Source: Prasinococcaceae sp. CCMP 1430
Lineage: Eukaryota; Prasinodermophyta; Palmophyllophyceae; Prasinococcales; Prasinococcaceae
Length of the DNA stretch: 64,000 bases
Reading direction: 5' to 3'
Assembly (NCBI GenBank): GCA_013416795.1
Contig: RQSC01000630.1
Location: 21,196 to 85,195 of the forward strand
A model generated the notes under the pieces. That model saw only the letters and a program-made list of their open reading frames with translations, searched no databases and was not told where the DNA came from. Position 1 is the stretch's first letter, and the number at the start of each line of letters is the position of its first letter. A program made the translations under genes and the position numbers. Of the stretch, positions 29,886 through 39,906 are shown in pieces.

Positions 29886-30107
29886 ATGAGAGGTCGAGTA
29901 CGCTCGCGCGTTTTGCGATCGCTTTTGCGTCTGTTGCAGGTCGCGATTCTTTGCAGTGTCGTGCTGTATACAGTGTGTGCAGCGTATGCGAGGTACGATC
30001 GAGAGGCGTCTGCCTTCTACGGCGGATGGCAGTCTCCCAGCGAAGGGGGCGTGAGAGGGAGGAAGGCGGCTAGATGGGCTGTACTCTTGACTCGGAGCAC
30101 AGTATGA
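29886..30107 (+). CDS. Possible small membrane protein
   Basis: 73-codon frame with ATG at 29886: a strongly basic start (MRGRVRSRVLRSLLRLLQ) leads into a hydrophobic helix (VAILCSVVLYTVCAAYA), then a short polar tail. This looks like a signal anchor. There is no homology I recognise, and the frame lies between convergent gene ends, so it could be chance or an unannotated first exon. Confidence 0.25.
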   Translation: MRGRVRSRVLRSLLRLLQVAILCSVVLYTVCAAYARYDREASAFYGGWQSPSEGGVRGRKAARWAVLLTRSTV

Positions 30108-30162
30108 TGTCGCCGGGTACGCCAGAGCGTGCAGGCCGCCTGATCGTCAACTACAAAGCGGA

Positions 30163-31482
30163 CTACAGGCCGACATACATCCTCCACCAGCACGTGAGCA
30201 ACAAGCAGTGCACCAGCGCGAGCGCACGGGCCAGTCTCACGGCTCGCCGGTTGGCGAAGATGCCCCCCCCGGCTGCCGCGATCAGCGCCAGCGGTCCCAG
30301 CGCAAACGCGAGCAAGCACAGCACGGCGCTTGTCCTCCACTCGTTTGGCGCGTGCTCCGGGAATGTCTTGATGTTGAGGCCGACCGCGAGCTCTCGCGTA
30401 GCGTCAGCCTGGGAGGCCGTGGAACGCGCTGCCTTGCGGAAGAGCTTCGCCGTTGCCGACAGCGACGAAGCTGCCGGCGCATGGCGACGCTCAGAAGCTG
30501 CCGCAGCACGGCTAGACTCAGCGGTCGTCTGCTGTCGCGAAGAGGAGAGAGCGTGCAGTCGGTAGGTGGGCTCACCGCCCAGCTTTCGACCAGCGGTGAG
30601 AGTCAGATCGAAAGGACGCCGCATGATGTCGTCAATGCGCGCGAGGCTCTGCCGGCAGCACGTTGGCAACGGCGGCTGCGAGGAGTGACGGAGGCCTCGA
30701 GCACCGCCGCATTCACTTCCCCCGGGGCCTGGTTGATGTCCTCCATCGACCCTTCCCGTATTGTGCAAAGCAACAGGCAGGTCATCCCCGTCCTGGGCGG
30801 GTGGGTGCGGAGATGGCACCGCGTGCTCCCCAGACCACGTCGCCTGCTGCTGCCCTGCCGCTGGCACGACCCCGCAGGCGTCTGAGCGCGTGGCAGCACG
30901 CACGCCAGCCGCCGGAGCCTCGGAGCGATGCCCAGGCGGTAGCGCTGTGTCTACGTGACCACGGGTGGCCGCTGCGGCTATGCCTCGTCCGCAGACGATG
31001 CAAAGGATGTCTCCCGGGCTGTTGAGCGCAACTTGGTTGCGTTGGAGCTCCCCGTTGGAGACGATGCAGCTCCGTGCATTGGGCGGCGGCGCGGAGGGTA
31101 CGGGTCTCGCGTTCGCGCGCAGCGCGTCGACATGCTTCGCCTCGCGACGGAAGAATGACCCGCGGAGAAGTCCCAGCTCCAGTCGGACGTCGGGGTTGCC
31201 TGGTCGGGCGCGCATCAGCGCACCGCCGAGAGGGGCATCAGTAACGACCCGCACGGCCCTGCTGAAGGGGGCGTCGTGCGTGCCTCGGTGTCGCGCCGCG
31301 CCTCCGGTTTGGAGGACGCCCTCGAGTGTACCACCCGACCCCACGGCAGCAGCCGCGGGCGCGACCGCGGACAGCGCATCGATGTCCACTGCGACGAGCC
31401 CCCCGGAGTCGCTGGGGCACCCTCCCATGGGCGCCTCGTTGTCGGCCGGTGCGTCGCCGCGTGCGCAGGGGGTAGGGGCCAT
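30163..31482 (-). CDS. Hypothetical protein with two C-terminal membrane segments
   Basis: One frame of 439 residues from ATG 31482. The first 250 residues are low-complexity and lack a recognisable domain. Residues about 275-350 are polar, with Arg/Ser-rich parts. The C-terminal 60 residues hold two hydrophobic helices, AVLCLLAFALGPLALIAAAG and ALALVHCLLLTCWWRMY, separated by a short basic loop (FANRRAVRLAR). Long open frames also exist on the other strand, so the N-terminal two thirds are doubtful. The C-terminal pair is the most credible part, and the gene may be spliced. Confidence 0.35.
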   Translation of the reverse strand: MAPTPCARGDAPADNEAPMGGCPSDSGGLVAVDIDALSAVAPAAAAVGSGGTLEGVLQTGGAARHRGTHDAPFSRAVRVVTDAPLGGALMRARPGNPDVRLELGLLRGSFFRREAKHVDALRANARPVPSAPPPNARSCIVSNGELQRNQVALNSPGDILCIVCGRGIAAAATRGHVDTALPPGHRSEAPAAGVRAATRSDACGVVPAAGQQQATWSGEHAVPSPHPPAQDGDDLPVALHNTGRVDGGHQPGPGGSECGGARGLRHSSQPPLPTCCRQSLARIDDIMRRPFDLTLTAGRKLGGEPTYRLHALSSSRQQTTAESSRAAAASERRHAPAASSLSATAKLFRKAARSTASQADATRELAVGLNIKTFPEHAPNEWRTSAVLCLLAFALGPLALIAAAGGGIFANRRAVRLARALALVHCLLLTCWWRMYVGL

Positions 31483-32804
31483 GATCGCCCCGCGCCAATT
31501 TTATCAGCACCGCCGCGCAGCGGCCCGCGGCAGGCAACGTGGCAGGCGGGCGCCCGGGAGGCGGCTCAGCCGCGGCTGGCGTCCGGCGCCCTCGCGGCCT
31601 GCCGCGGCCCGGCCCGCGCCCGCGCGGCGCGGCCCCTCACTCAGCGCGAGGCGCGCGGCCGGCGGCGCGGCGCTGTGGCGGCGGCGCGCCGCGCGCCCAC
31701 GCGACCCACGCGGCGGGCGCCGCCGGCCGCGAGGGCGCGTCGCCGCGCCGCTATGACTGAGTGCTCCAATGATTGCGGTCGTGCGCGTATCAGCGACAGA
31801 TCGCACACAGACACTGCGTGCCGACACTGCATGTGGACCATCCTCAGACGCGTGGCAACTCATCTACGTCATGATCATGCGGTGAATCCTGACAATGCCG
31901 TGTTCACAGATACGCCACGTCACCCCGCGCCCGGCGCAGGCACGGGAGGGCGCTGGCGCAGCAGCGCGGCGGCACTCCACTGTCGGTTGCCCGCTTCGTC
32001 CGACCATGACGTTGTGTATCTCGTCGGTGAGAGCGTATCATTCCGTATCTTTGCTCGGCGCGGAGCCCGCCGGGGGAGAGGCCTATCGCGCAGAGGGGAG
32101 GCGCCGAGGCGCCCGCGCGCCTCGAGTCCCTCAGCCGGCCGTCGTCCGGCCGGGGGTGCCGCGTTGCTGCCGCCGCTACCTGCGCGCACACACCGCCTTC
32201 CCGCCAGTGGCGCTGCAGCCCTCGTGCAGGGGCTGCTGAAGGCCGCGCGAGCCCTCGCCCAGGTGCGAGTGTCACATAAATGGAACCACGCCAGTTTCGG
32301 TGCGAGTTTCGATCCACCCCAGGCGACAATGAAAGTGTGCGCTCTTGATGGCGCATATGTTTCGACATTGCGCGCATTGCGATGTGACCTTTGCGCGATC
32401 TGCACGCGAGAGAAGGAGAGACCAACTCTAATTTTATGAGCGAGCGGCCAGCGGCCTGCACTTTTGTTGGTCGGCGGAGCGTTTTTGCTTTCACCTTTGA
32501 TTTGAAAGGGGGTCGAAGTTCTCCCCAACACACACACACCGGAACAAAACGGCCCAACGGATGGGAAGGCGCGCGCGTGGGTGGGTGTGTCGATATGGTC
32601 GCACCACGTCGGGTGATGGCGGAGCGCGCGAAAGCGAGGGCGGGAGGGGAGCAGGAGAAAAATTTTCGCGCGACACAGCGCGCGCGCTGCGCCGCGCCGG
32701 GGAGCGCCCGGGAGCGCCGCGCCGGGGGAGCGCGCGGCCTCTCCTTCGTCCCCCCCTCCCCCCCTCCCTCGGCGGTGCGCTGGGATCGTGGTGGGCTGGC
32801 GGCG
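31483..32804. other. Intergenic region
   Basis: 1.3 kb between a minus gene and the SCLT1-like start. The part 31500-31740 is extremely GC-rich with an imperfect inverted repeat (arms containing GCGGCCGGCGGCGC near 31655 and its complement near 31725). The part 32260-32540 is AT-richer and probably holds the promoter of the downstream gene. No convincing coding sequence was found. Confidence 0.45.
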
Positions 32805-35261
32805 ATGAGCGGCGGCGGCGGCGGCGGCGACGCCGATGCGCTCCGCGCGCAGGTGCGCTTCCTCGAGGACAACGTGCGGCGCCTCAACGAGGCGCTGAGC
32901 GCGCAGCAGCTCGCAATGACCGGAAGCGCGACGAAGCCTCTCCATTCGGCCCCGCGCCGCCGCGGCTCGTCGACGCCCAGTACCTCTCGCCGCTGCTCGT
33001 GGCGTACGACAGGCGGCTCGCCGCGGCGGAGGGCGCCGACCGCGCGGCGCGCGCCGACGCCGACAGGATGCGGTCGCGCATCGATGAAGTCGTGGCGGAG
33101 AACGAGGCGCTCGCGGCGGAGGCGGCGCGGGCGACGGAGGCGCTCGCGGCCAAGACGGAGGTCGCAGAGGCGGCCATGCCCCACGAGAACCGCGAGCTGC
33201 TCGAGCGCATCGACATCCTCACCCGCGAGAACGACTCGGTGCTCGCACAGGTGAGCTCGCTCGAGGAGGAGAACGGGCGCCTGCACGCAACGCTCGAGGC
33301 ACGCGCCGCGGAGAACGCGCGGATGGCTCGAGAGCTCGCGGGAGTCAAGGGGAGGCTGGAGGCCTCGAGCCGTCGCGTCGCCGCCGCGGAGCGCGAGGCA
33401 GGCGCCGCCGCCGGCGCCGTGCAGCGGGCTGCCGCGGCAGACGCGGCGGTTGTCACGAGTGCGGGCGCTGCGGTGGACGCGCAGCGCAAGTTCGCCGAAC
33501 AGAGCGAGGCGCACCTGTCGGAGATCCGTGCGCTGCAGTCTGGGAGCAGCGCCCTCACGGCGCGGTGCCGCGAGGCCGAGGCCGCCGCCGAGGCGTCGCG
33601 CCGCGAGGCGGCCGCCGCTCGCGAGGCCTGCACCTCAAGGGAGAGGGAGCTCGAGGTCTCGCGCAAGGAGGCGACGGACCTCGCTGCACGCACCTCTGCT
33701 CTCGAGCAGTCGGTCGCGGACTACCAGGCACGCGACGTGGAGGTCTTCCAGCGGGTGAAGGAGGCGCTCGATCGCTCCGAAGGTGCGCACGCGGCGCTGC
33801 GATGCTCATCGGCGCGCGCGCACCGCATCTGCCGTGCTCTGACACTCGTCGCGCGCGTGCGCACGGTGCGCGTGGCGCGCAGAGGCCAAGCGAGCCCGCG
33901 ATGTCGTGCTCACGGAGAAGGGCGCGCTTGAGGAGGAGAACAAGAGCTTGGTGGAGCGCCTGCGCTCGGTGCGCGCCGAGTCGCGCGCTGAGCGCGAGAC
34001 AGAGATGGCGCGTCAGAAGGCCGTCGCCGCGGCTGATCGCGATCGTCTGGAGCGCCAGCTGCAGGCTGCGATGGAGGGCCAGGCTGTGGCTGAGCAGGCG
34101 TGTCTGCGCGCGAAGCGCGAGGCTGCCTCGGCGGCCGCCGATGCGCGTGCTGCGCGTGAGGCAGCGCTCTCGCAGTTCGGTGGCCAGGCGCTCGCCGCCG
34201 CGACTGGCACTGCAGCCGCCGTGGCCGCTGGCGCCCCCGTGGCGGACGCCGAGGGCGCTGCTGCCGCCGCTTCGGCGCTCTCGCCCCTGCAGTTGGTGGC
34301 GCAGCTCGAGAACGCGGAACGCGCCCGCCAGGAGTCCGAAGAGCGCGCGGCGTCGGAACAGCGCAGCGCCGAGCGCGCCGCAAGCGAGGCTCGCGTTACG
34401 CAGGCAGCGCTCGCGGCGGACGTGTCGCGCATCGAGGCGCACTCCAAGCGCCTGCAGGCCGACACTGATATGCTCCGCGATCGCGTCGAGCGCGAGCGCG
34501 TCCGCCGCGAGGAGGCCGAGGCCGGGCAGCGCTCAGCTGAGCGTCGCGCTGCCGAGGCGGGTGCCATGGCTGCCCGAGAGATTGATCGCCTTTCTTCGGA
34601 GTCTGACCGCAAGACGCGCGCACTGGCGTCGCGCCTTGAGCAGGCGGTGTCGCTCTACAACCAGTCGGCCGCCGAGGCTGAGAATGTGCTCGCTGAGAAG
34701 GAGGACGCGCTGGACACGTGGAAGAAGGAGGCCAAGGAGGCCGCCGCGCGCCTTGAGCGCGTGGGCGAGTCGCAGCGCCTCGAAATCGAGCGTCTCACCC
34801 ACCGCAACGAGGAGCTCTCCAACAAGCTGCAGACGCTGGTCAAGGAGGCATCCAGCGACCGCGAGGGCGTTGAGCGGTGGCGCCTCGAAGAAGCGACCCT
34901 GCGACCCGAGCTTGAGGCCGCAGTGACCGCCCGCGACGACCTGCAGCGGCGGTTGGCGGCGATCAGTGCGCGCGAGGATGGAATGCTGCGCGAGCGCCGC
35001 GAACTGGCCGCGGCGGTGGACGCCGCCAAAGTGGAGAGCGCGCGTGCATGCCGCCAGCGCGACGCGGCGCTCGCGCAAGCCGAGCAGCTGCGGCGCGAGG
35101 CCGACGAGACCGAGCGCGCCAAGCGTGACGCCGTCGAGGCGGTCCAACGAGAGCGCGCGCTTCAGGCGCTGGTCGGCAGCATAGGCGGCACAGCCGTCCT
35201 GAAGGACACCAACGGCTCGAAGGCCTCAAAGCGCGCCCAGGCCAAGGTCGCGGCCAACTAG
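32805..35261 (+). CDS. SCLT1-like distal-appendage coiled-coil protein (apparent frameshift)
   Basis: Exons 32805-33782 and 33883-35261 join in phase (donor GAAG|GTGCGC), giving about 785 residues. The start has VRFLEDNVRRLNEALSAQQ, like FLREQNRRLNEDF at the start of SCLT1. This is followed by LVDAQYLSPLLVAYDRRLAA, matching the FLAPLVTEYDKHL block of SCLT1, then continuous coiled coil. Near the end comes SLYNQSAAEAENVLAEKEDA followed by LDTWKKEAKEAA, similar to the ANRWKEETKKL region. SCLT1 sits on distal appendages of the mother centriole and is needed for basal-body docking. Between about 32910 and 32960 the frame changes by one base with no GT-AG intron available, suggesting a missing base in the assembly or a genuine lesion. 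Confidence 0.65.
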
Positions 35262-35394
35262 CTCCGTGCCATGGCGCATGTAGACACGTGCACGCATCGA
35301 CACGCATCACACTAATTCCTCGAGTATTACCATCACAACTGTGCCCACGCCCCGTCGCTGTCTCTCTCTCCCGTGCTGGAGAGGCGCGAAGCCG

Positions 35395-37030
35395 CTAATC
35401 GCCGAGCAGCGCCTCGAGTCGCGCGCTGATGTCCTCCCCGACCGCCACGGCGCTATCGGCATTGCCATCGATGGCCGGCAATGCGCGCGGCGGGTCGACC
35501 GCTGTCACCGGCGCGGCAGCGGTGCGCCCGAGCGGACGTGGCATGGCCATGCGCACACTGCCTGCAGCGGCGCCCGTGCCCACCACGGATGCGAGGGGGT
35601 CGCCTTGCTCGACCGCGCCCCCACCCGCGTCGGACGGCGCGTGAAGATCGGACGGCGGATCCACGCGGTTGGCGTGTATGCTAAAAGCTGGCACCACCCA
35701 GGCGCCGCACGAGCATTGCGCGCCGTGCCAGCTGAAGGCGCCCAGCCGGTAGTCGCAGTGTGGACAGCGCAGCTTGCCCTCGACGTCACCGCGGTGCACC
35801 TCAGGCGACCACTCCGGAGGGTCGATGAAGACGTGCGAACACGCCGCCACATCGGCGGCGTCCGCCGCCGCGCGGTCGCGATCGCGCTTGACGTGGCGAA
35901 ATGCGCGCTGCCCGTCGCCGCGTTCGTGGCTCACGACGTCAGACGGCGCGAAGAGCGGCCGGCGACAGCGGCGGCACAGGTAGGCCTGCGCGGGGTCGAG
36001 GGAGGACTCGCCGGGCGTGCACGCGCCCACGCTGGCGAGCGATTGGGCGTCGAGGGCTCCCTCCACCTTCACCTTCTCTGCACTGTCCGCCTCCTGTTCC
36101 ACCTCCTCAGCCTCTGCCGCCACCTCCGCAACGCCATCTCTGCGAGCCTCCGATTCTGCCCGCGCCTCTCGGCCCATGGAAGCGCCAGCAGCCCCGGTGG
36201 CCTGGTCCCTGGCTGCGCCCGAGGCGGCGCGTGCGGCCGTGCTGCCGACGCTCGCGACCGCACCTCTTGCGCTCGCGCCGTCCGCACCGTCGGCATCGCA
36301 GCCACCTGCACCTACGCCTGCCCCTGGCCGCGCCTCGAGGCCCATCGCCTGCCGTTGCGTGCGCCAGCGCCTATACTGCGTGATGCGTGCCATGCGCGCC
36401 GCGGGCGGGCAGCCCATCTTGCGCCATGCCTCAAGCTGTCCAGGCGCGCACATGCGTACAGGTAGTGCGCGTGCGCGAGTGTTTGGGGTCAGAGGACTGC
36501 GAGCGCGGACGATGGGGCACCTACTTGCGCGAACGCGCAGGCGCGAGCGACTGTGTCCTTGCGAACGTGCGTGCGCTGCATGCGTGTCGTGCGCTCACCT
36601 GCTTCATGAAGCCCTCGTTGGGCTCCGCCCCAGGTGACGCGCGCCTGACGATGCGCAGCGCGCCGCGTGCCGACAACGCGGTGCCGCCGTCGGCGTCGCA
36701 ATCCGCCGGGTCGACGAAGACGGCGCCAGCGGACATGAGGAAGGCGCACACCGCCGTCGCTGAGCGCGACACGCCGGCGACACAGTGTACAAGCGTGGGC
36801 ACGCCACGCGCCGCGCCTTCTGCAACGAAGTCCGCGCAGCGCGGCAGGTGCGTCAGAATATCCGCGTCGGGGCTGTCCTCGACCTCCACCACTAGGCGAG
36901 CGACCGTTTCCGGGCTACCGCCGAACGGCCCCAGCGAGAGCACGCGCGCCACGCCGGCGCGCGCGAGCGCCGGCGCGTCGCCAGCATCTTGTGCATCACC
37001 CAGCCACACGCCCGCCACGACCTCACGCAT
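35395..37030 (-). CDS. DUSP12: DUSP12-type dual-specificity phosphatase
   Basis: Exons 37030-36599 and 36435-35395 (163-nt intron, donor CAG|GTGAGC) give 490 residues from ATG 37030. Residues 1-144 form the phosphatase domain (VVAGVWLGDAQDA start) with the active-site loop VHCVAGVSRSATAV and the PNEGFMKQLEAWRKMG junction typical of DUSP12. An acidic/Ala-rich linker of about 110 residues follows. Then comes the Cys-rich zinc-binding domain unique to DUSP12/Yvh1: LCRRCRRPLF, HVFIDPPEW, LRCPHCDYRLGAFSW, CSCGAWVVPAFSIHANRVD. Yvh1/DUSP12 releases Mrt4 from pre-60S ribosomes through the zinc domain. The tail after the zinc domain, about 75 residues, is longer than usual. It is divergent from GPN1 with 267 bp between start codons. 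Confidence 0.93.
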
Positions 37031-37297
37031 GGCGGGGGAAGCGGCGGCGACGGCGACGGCGGCCGCAGTAGCGGCCGCCGCCGCAGCGGAGCGCGGCGCG
37101 GGACGGTGGCGGCGGCGCGCGCTGGCACGCTGGAGGCAGGCGCGCGTGGGTGGACGGGTGGGTCGAGCAAGGTGTGGGGCCTGCGGTGTGCCGGAGGAGG
37201 GGCGTCGGGTGTGTGTGTGTGTATTTGAGGGGTGGGGGTGGCGGTGGGGGTGGGGGAGGGGGGGAAGCCTGCCGTGGCGCACAACAACCGGGACGCG

Positions 37298-38570
37298 ATG
37301 GCCGAGCCCGCGGCGGAGCCCGCGCCGGCAGCAGGCGGCAGCGCACCGCGGCGGCGTGGCCCTGTGGTAGTGCTGGTGGTGGGCATGGCGGGGACGGGCA
37401 AGACGAGCCTCATGCATGCGCTCGTAGCGCACCTTGAGGCGCAGGGCAGCCCCGCGTACTCGATCAACCTCGACCCGGCCGTCTCGACCGTGCCATACGG
37501 CGGCAACCTCGACGTGCGTGACACCGTGGACTACAAAAAGGTCTGAGCTGCGCGCGCGCGCGCTCGCGGGCTAGAGGGACGGAGGGGCGGGAGGGAGAGA
37601 GCTGTGCTCGCGTGCCTACGCGCGTGCCTGCACGTGTGCGCGCGCACTCTCCCTCAATGTATTTCCCCGCGCGCACGCTGCCCCTGCGATGCGCTCGTGC
37701 GCGGCACGACTCCTGACTCTCGCACGCATCGCGCAAACGCCAATGCCCGCGCAGGTGATGAGCCAGTACAACCTTGGCCCGAACGGTGCCATCGTAACGA
37801 GCCTCAACTTGTTCGCGACGCGCTTCGACCAGGTGATTGACATCCTCGAACGGCGCGCGGGCGTGGGCGCGAGTGCTGGGGAGGGGAGCACAGGGCGTGA
37901 GGGAGAGCGTGGCGAAGCCAGCGGGAAGGCCGAGAAAGGAGAGCCTCCGCTCGAGTACATCCTCGTCGACACGCCTGGCCAGATTGAGATCTTCACATGG
38001 TCGGCCTCGGGTGGCATTATCACCGAGCTGCTCGCGTCGTCTTTTGCGACCGTCGTGTGCTACGTCGTCGACACCCCGCGTTGCGCCGCGCCTCCGGTGT
38101 TCATGTCCAACATGCTGTACGCCCTCTCAATCTTGTACAAGGCCAAACTTCCCATGCTGCTCGCTTTCAACAAGGCGGACGTGGCCGACCCCGCCTTCGC
38201 TGTCGAGTGGATGACCGACTTCGAAGCATTCCACGCAGCGCTGGAAGCCGATTCGAGCTACCAGGCTTCGCTCTCGCGCTCCATGTGCCTCGTGCTCGAC
38301 GAGTTCTACTCTGGCCTCAAGCACGTCGGCGTGAGCGCAGTCACCGGCCAGGGTCTCGAGGGCTTCTTCGCTGCCGTAGACGCGGCGGCAGAGCAGTACT
38401 GGACAAACTACCGCACGGAGCTCGACAAGCGTATCGCAGACAAGAAACGGCGTGAGGACGAAGCACGCACCGCCGGTGTGGAGAGCCTCAAGGCCGACCT
38501 GGCGGAGGACAGGAAGAAGGCGGTCCTCGGAGGTGGCGGCAGCAGCGGGGGCGACGGCAGCGGCGAATAG
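37298..38570 (+). CDS. GPN1: GPN-loop GTPase 1
   Basis: Exons 37298-37540 and 37755-38570 join in phase 0 (donor AAG|GTCTGA, acceptor GCGCAG), giving 352 residues. G1 is [13 protein letters not shown], followed by [20 protein letters not shown]. The GPN insert is [17 protein letters not shown]3 is [15 protein letters not shown]; then [19 protein letters not shown]4 NKAD and [23 protein letters not shown]1/Npa3 escorts assembled RNA polymerase II into the nucleus. A Gly/Glu-rich insert of about 20 residues sits between the GPN motif and G3, and the C-terminal acidic tail of animal homologues is shorter here. The donor GTCTGA is atypical for this window. It shares a short divergent promoter with DUSP12. 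Confidence 0.95.
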
Positions 38571-38672
38571 ATGTCAATGTCAAAGAATTGATGTATTAAG
38601 TCAATCGGGGAGACGGCCCTCAGGCCGCTCACCACACACAGTATGTACACAAGAAAGGCGAGCACGTGCACC

Positions 38673-39757
38673 TCAAAAAGCGTCGGCCCCCTGCACGCGC
38701 ACGGGTGTGCGCGCCTTCGCGTGTCCGGTCACCCCCTCGTCGGGAAGCAACAGGTTGCGCGCGCCGGTCGCACCCGAGTCGTACAAGCTGTTGGGCATAC
38801 CGAGCCAGAACTTGAAGCGCTCGGCCCACACCGGCGAGTCCGAGTGGGGAGCGCCCTCGAGCAGGTTGCTTTCGCGCGCGAGGATGTCCTCTGCCAACTC
38901 GCGCCGCGCATCCCACGCGTCGCGGCAGCGTGCGCGGATGGCATCCACGGGGATGTACGCGTGCATTGCCTCGATGTCCTCGATGAGCCCCACGGCGGCG
39001 GAGAACTGGCCAGCACCAGCGTATGCGTCCACCAGCGCGCTGAACATCCGCTCGTCGGGCGGCACGCCAGCCGCGCGTGCGCGCTCCATGCACGCGCGCG
39101 CGCCGCTGGGATCACCCGCGACGCAGTAGGCATCCACGAGCGCGCCGTACACACGCGCGTCAGGCGTATACCCTTCAGCAACCATATGCTTCACGGCGGC
39201 CTCCGCGCGACCGAGATCGCCCGCGCGACACAGGACGCACACGTGCGCGTGGTGCGTGCCGAGATCGCGGCGTCCGTCGTCGGCCGCGCGGAAGAGCGCC
39301 ACGGCGCTGTCGAGCATTCCCGCCTCAGCGAGTCCGTGCATGATCACGCTCATGTCGGCGGCGTCCGTCTCGTAGCCCGCCACGCGCATGGCAGAAGACA
39401 CCTGGAGGAGCATGAGCGAGTCACCCGCGCGTCGGGCGCCGTCGAGCAACGCGCTGAAGTAGCGGTGCGGCGGCACGTGCGCGCCTGTGGCCTCCAGCAT
39501 CTCATCATGGAGCGCGCGGGCCTCGTCCAGGCGGCCAACGCGAGGGTCACACAGCGCGCGCGCAAACTCAACGAACGCCGGCAGTGCCGCGCGCGCGCCG
39601 TGCAGCAGCGCGCCCGCGCGGCCACGCGCGGCCGCGAGGCGGGGGCGATGGGGGGCCACGTCACGCGCGCGTGCCCAGCCAGGGGGGGGGGGGGGGGGGG
39701 GGGGGGGGCACGCGCGCCTCGTCGCGAGCGTCGACCACGCCCGGTGCGCGGGGGCAT
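38673..39757 (-). CDS. PPR-repeat protein, N-terminus uncertain at a poly-G tract
   Basis: The frame from about 39659 to 38673 holds several 35-residue PPR units, e.g. DMSVIMHGLAEAGMLDSAVA, HVCVLCRAGDLGRAEAA, VYGALVDAYCVAGDPSGARA and MFSALVDAYAGAGQFSAAV. A non-PPR C-terminal part with RFKFWLGMPNSLYDSG follows. PPR proteins bind organellar RNA and act in its processing, editing or translation. No ATG opens this frame; the nearest plausible one is 39757 (MPPRTGRG), whose frame enters a run of 27 G (poly-Pro on this strand) and leaves it out of register. A homopolymer length error is the likely cause. It follows another PPR gene on the same strand. Confidence 0.75.
39682..39708 (+). repeat. Poly-G tract (27 nt)
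   Basis: Homopolymer in the predicted N-terminal coding part of the PPR gene; the number of G is unlikely to be exact. Confidence 0.9.
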
Positions 39758-39878
39758 CGACCGTGCAGGCTACCAGCCAGCGAGCGCGCGCTCGCCAGCG
39801 CCCGCAGGCCGCCTGTGCATGCAGGGCGGGCCCGCGGCCAGCGCTCCAATTCGTTTCGAGCGCGCTCGCGCGCCGGTG

Positions 39879-39904
39879 AATTGATATCCCGTGGGTTACT
39901 TTGA
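39879..39904 (-). promoter_or_regulatory. Conserved upstream element, copy B
   Basis: On the minus strand: CAAAGTAACCCACGGGATAT then CAATTC, about 120 bp upstream of ATG 39757 of the PPR gene. It is preceded by an AT-rich stretch containing TATAATATAAGC. Confidence 0.4.
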
Positions 39905-39906
39905 GC

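Noticed and set aside
30208-31756. Plus-strand open frames overlapping the 30163-31482 gene
   Set aside because: Low-complexity Arg/Ala/Pro composition and no membrane or domain features; the minus frame with two C-terminal helices is preferred.
31904-33514. Long minus-strand open frame of about 536 codons
   Set aside because: It is antisense to the SCLT1-like exon; its composition (Arg/His/Ala) mirrors the coding strand and it lacks any domain. Long antisense frames are expected at this GC content.
39660-39849. TTG and GTG codons as starts of the PPR gene
   Set aside because: Non-ATG; the ATG at 39757 with a mis-sized poly-G run explains the model better.
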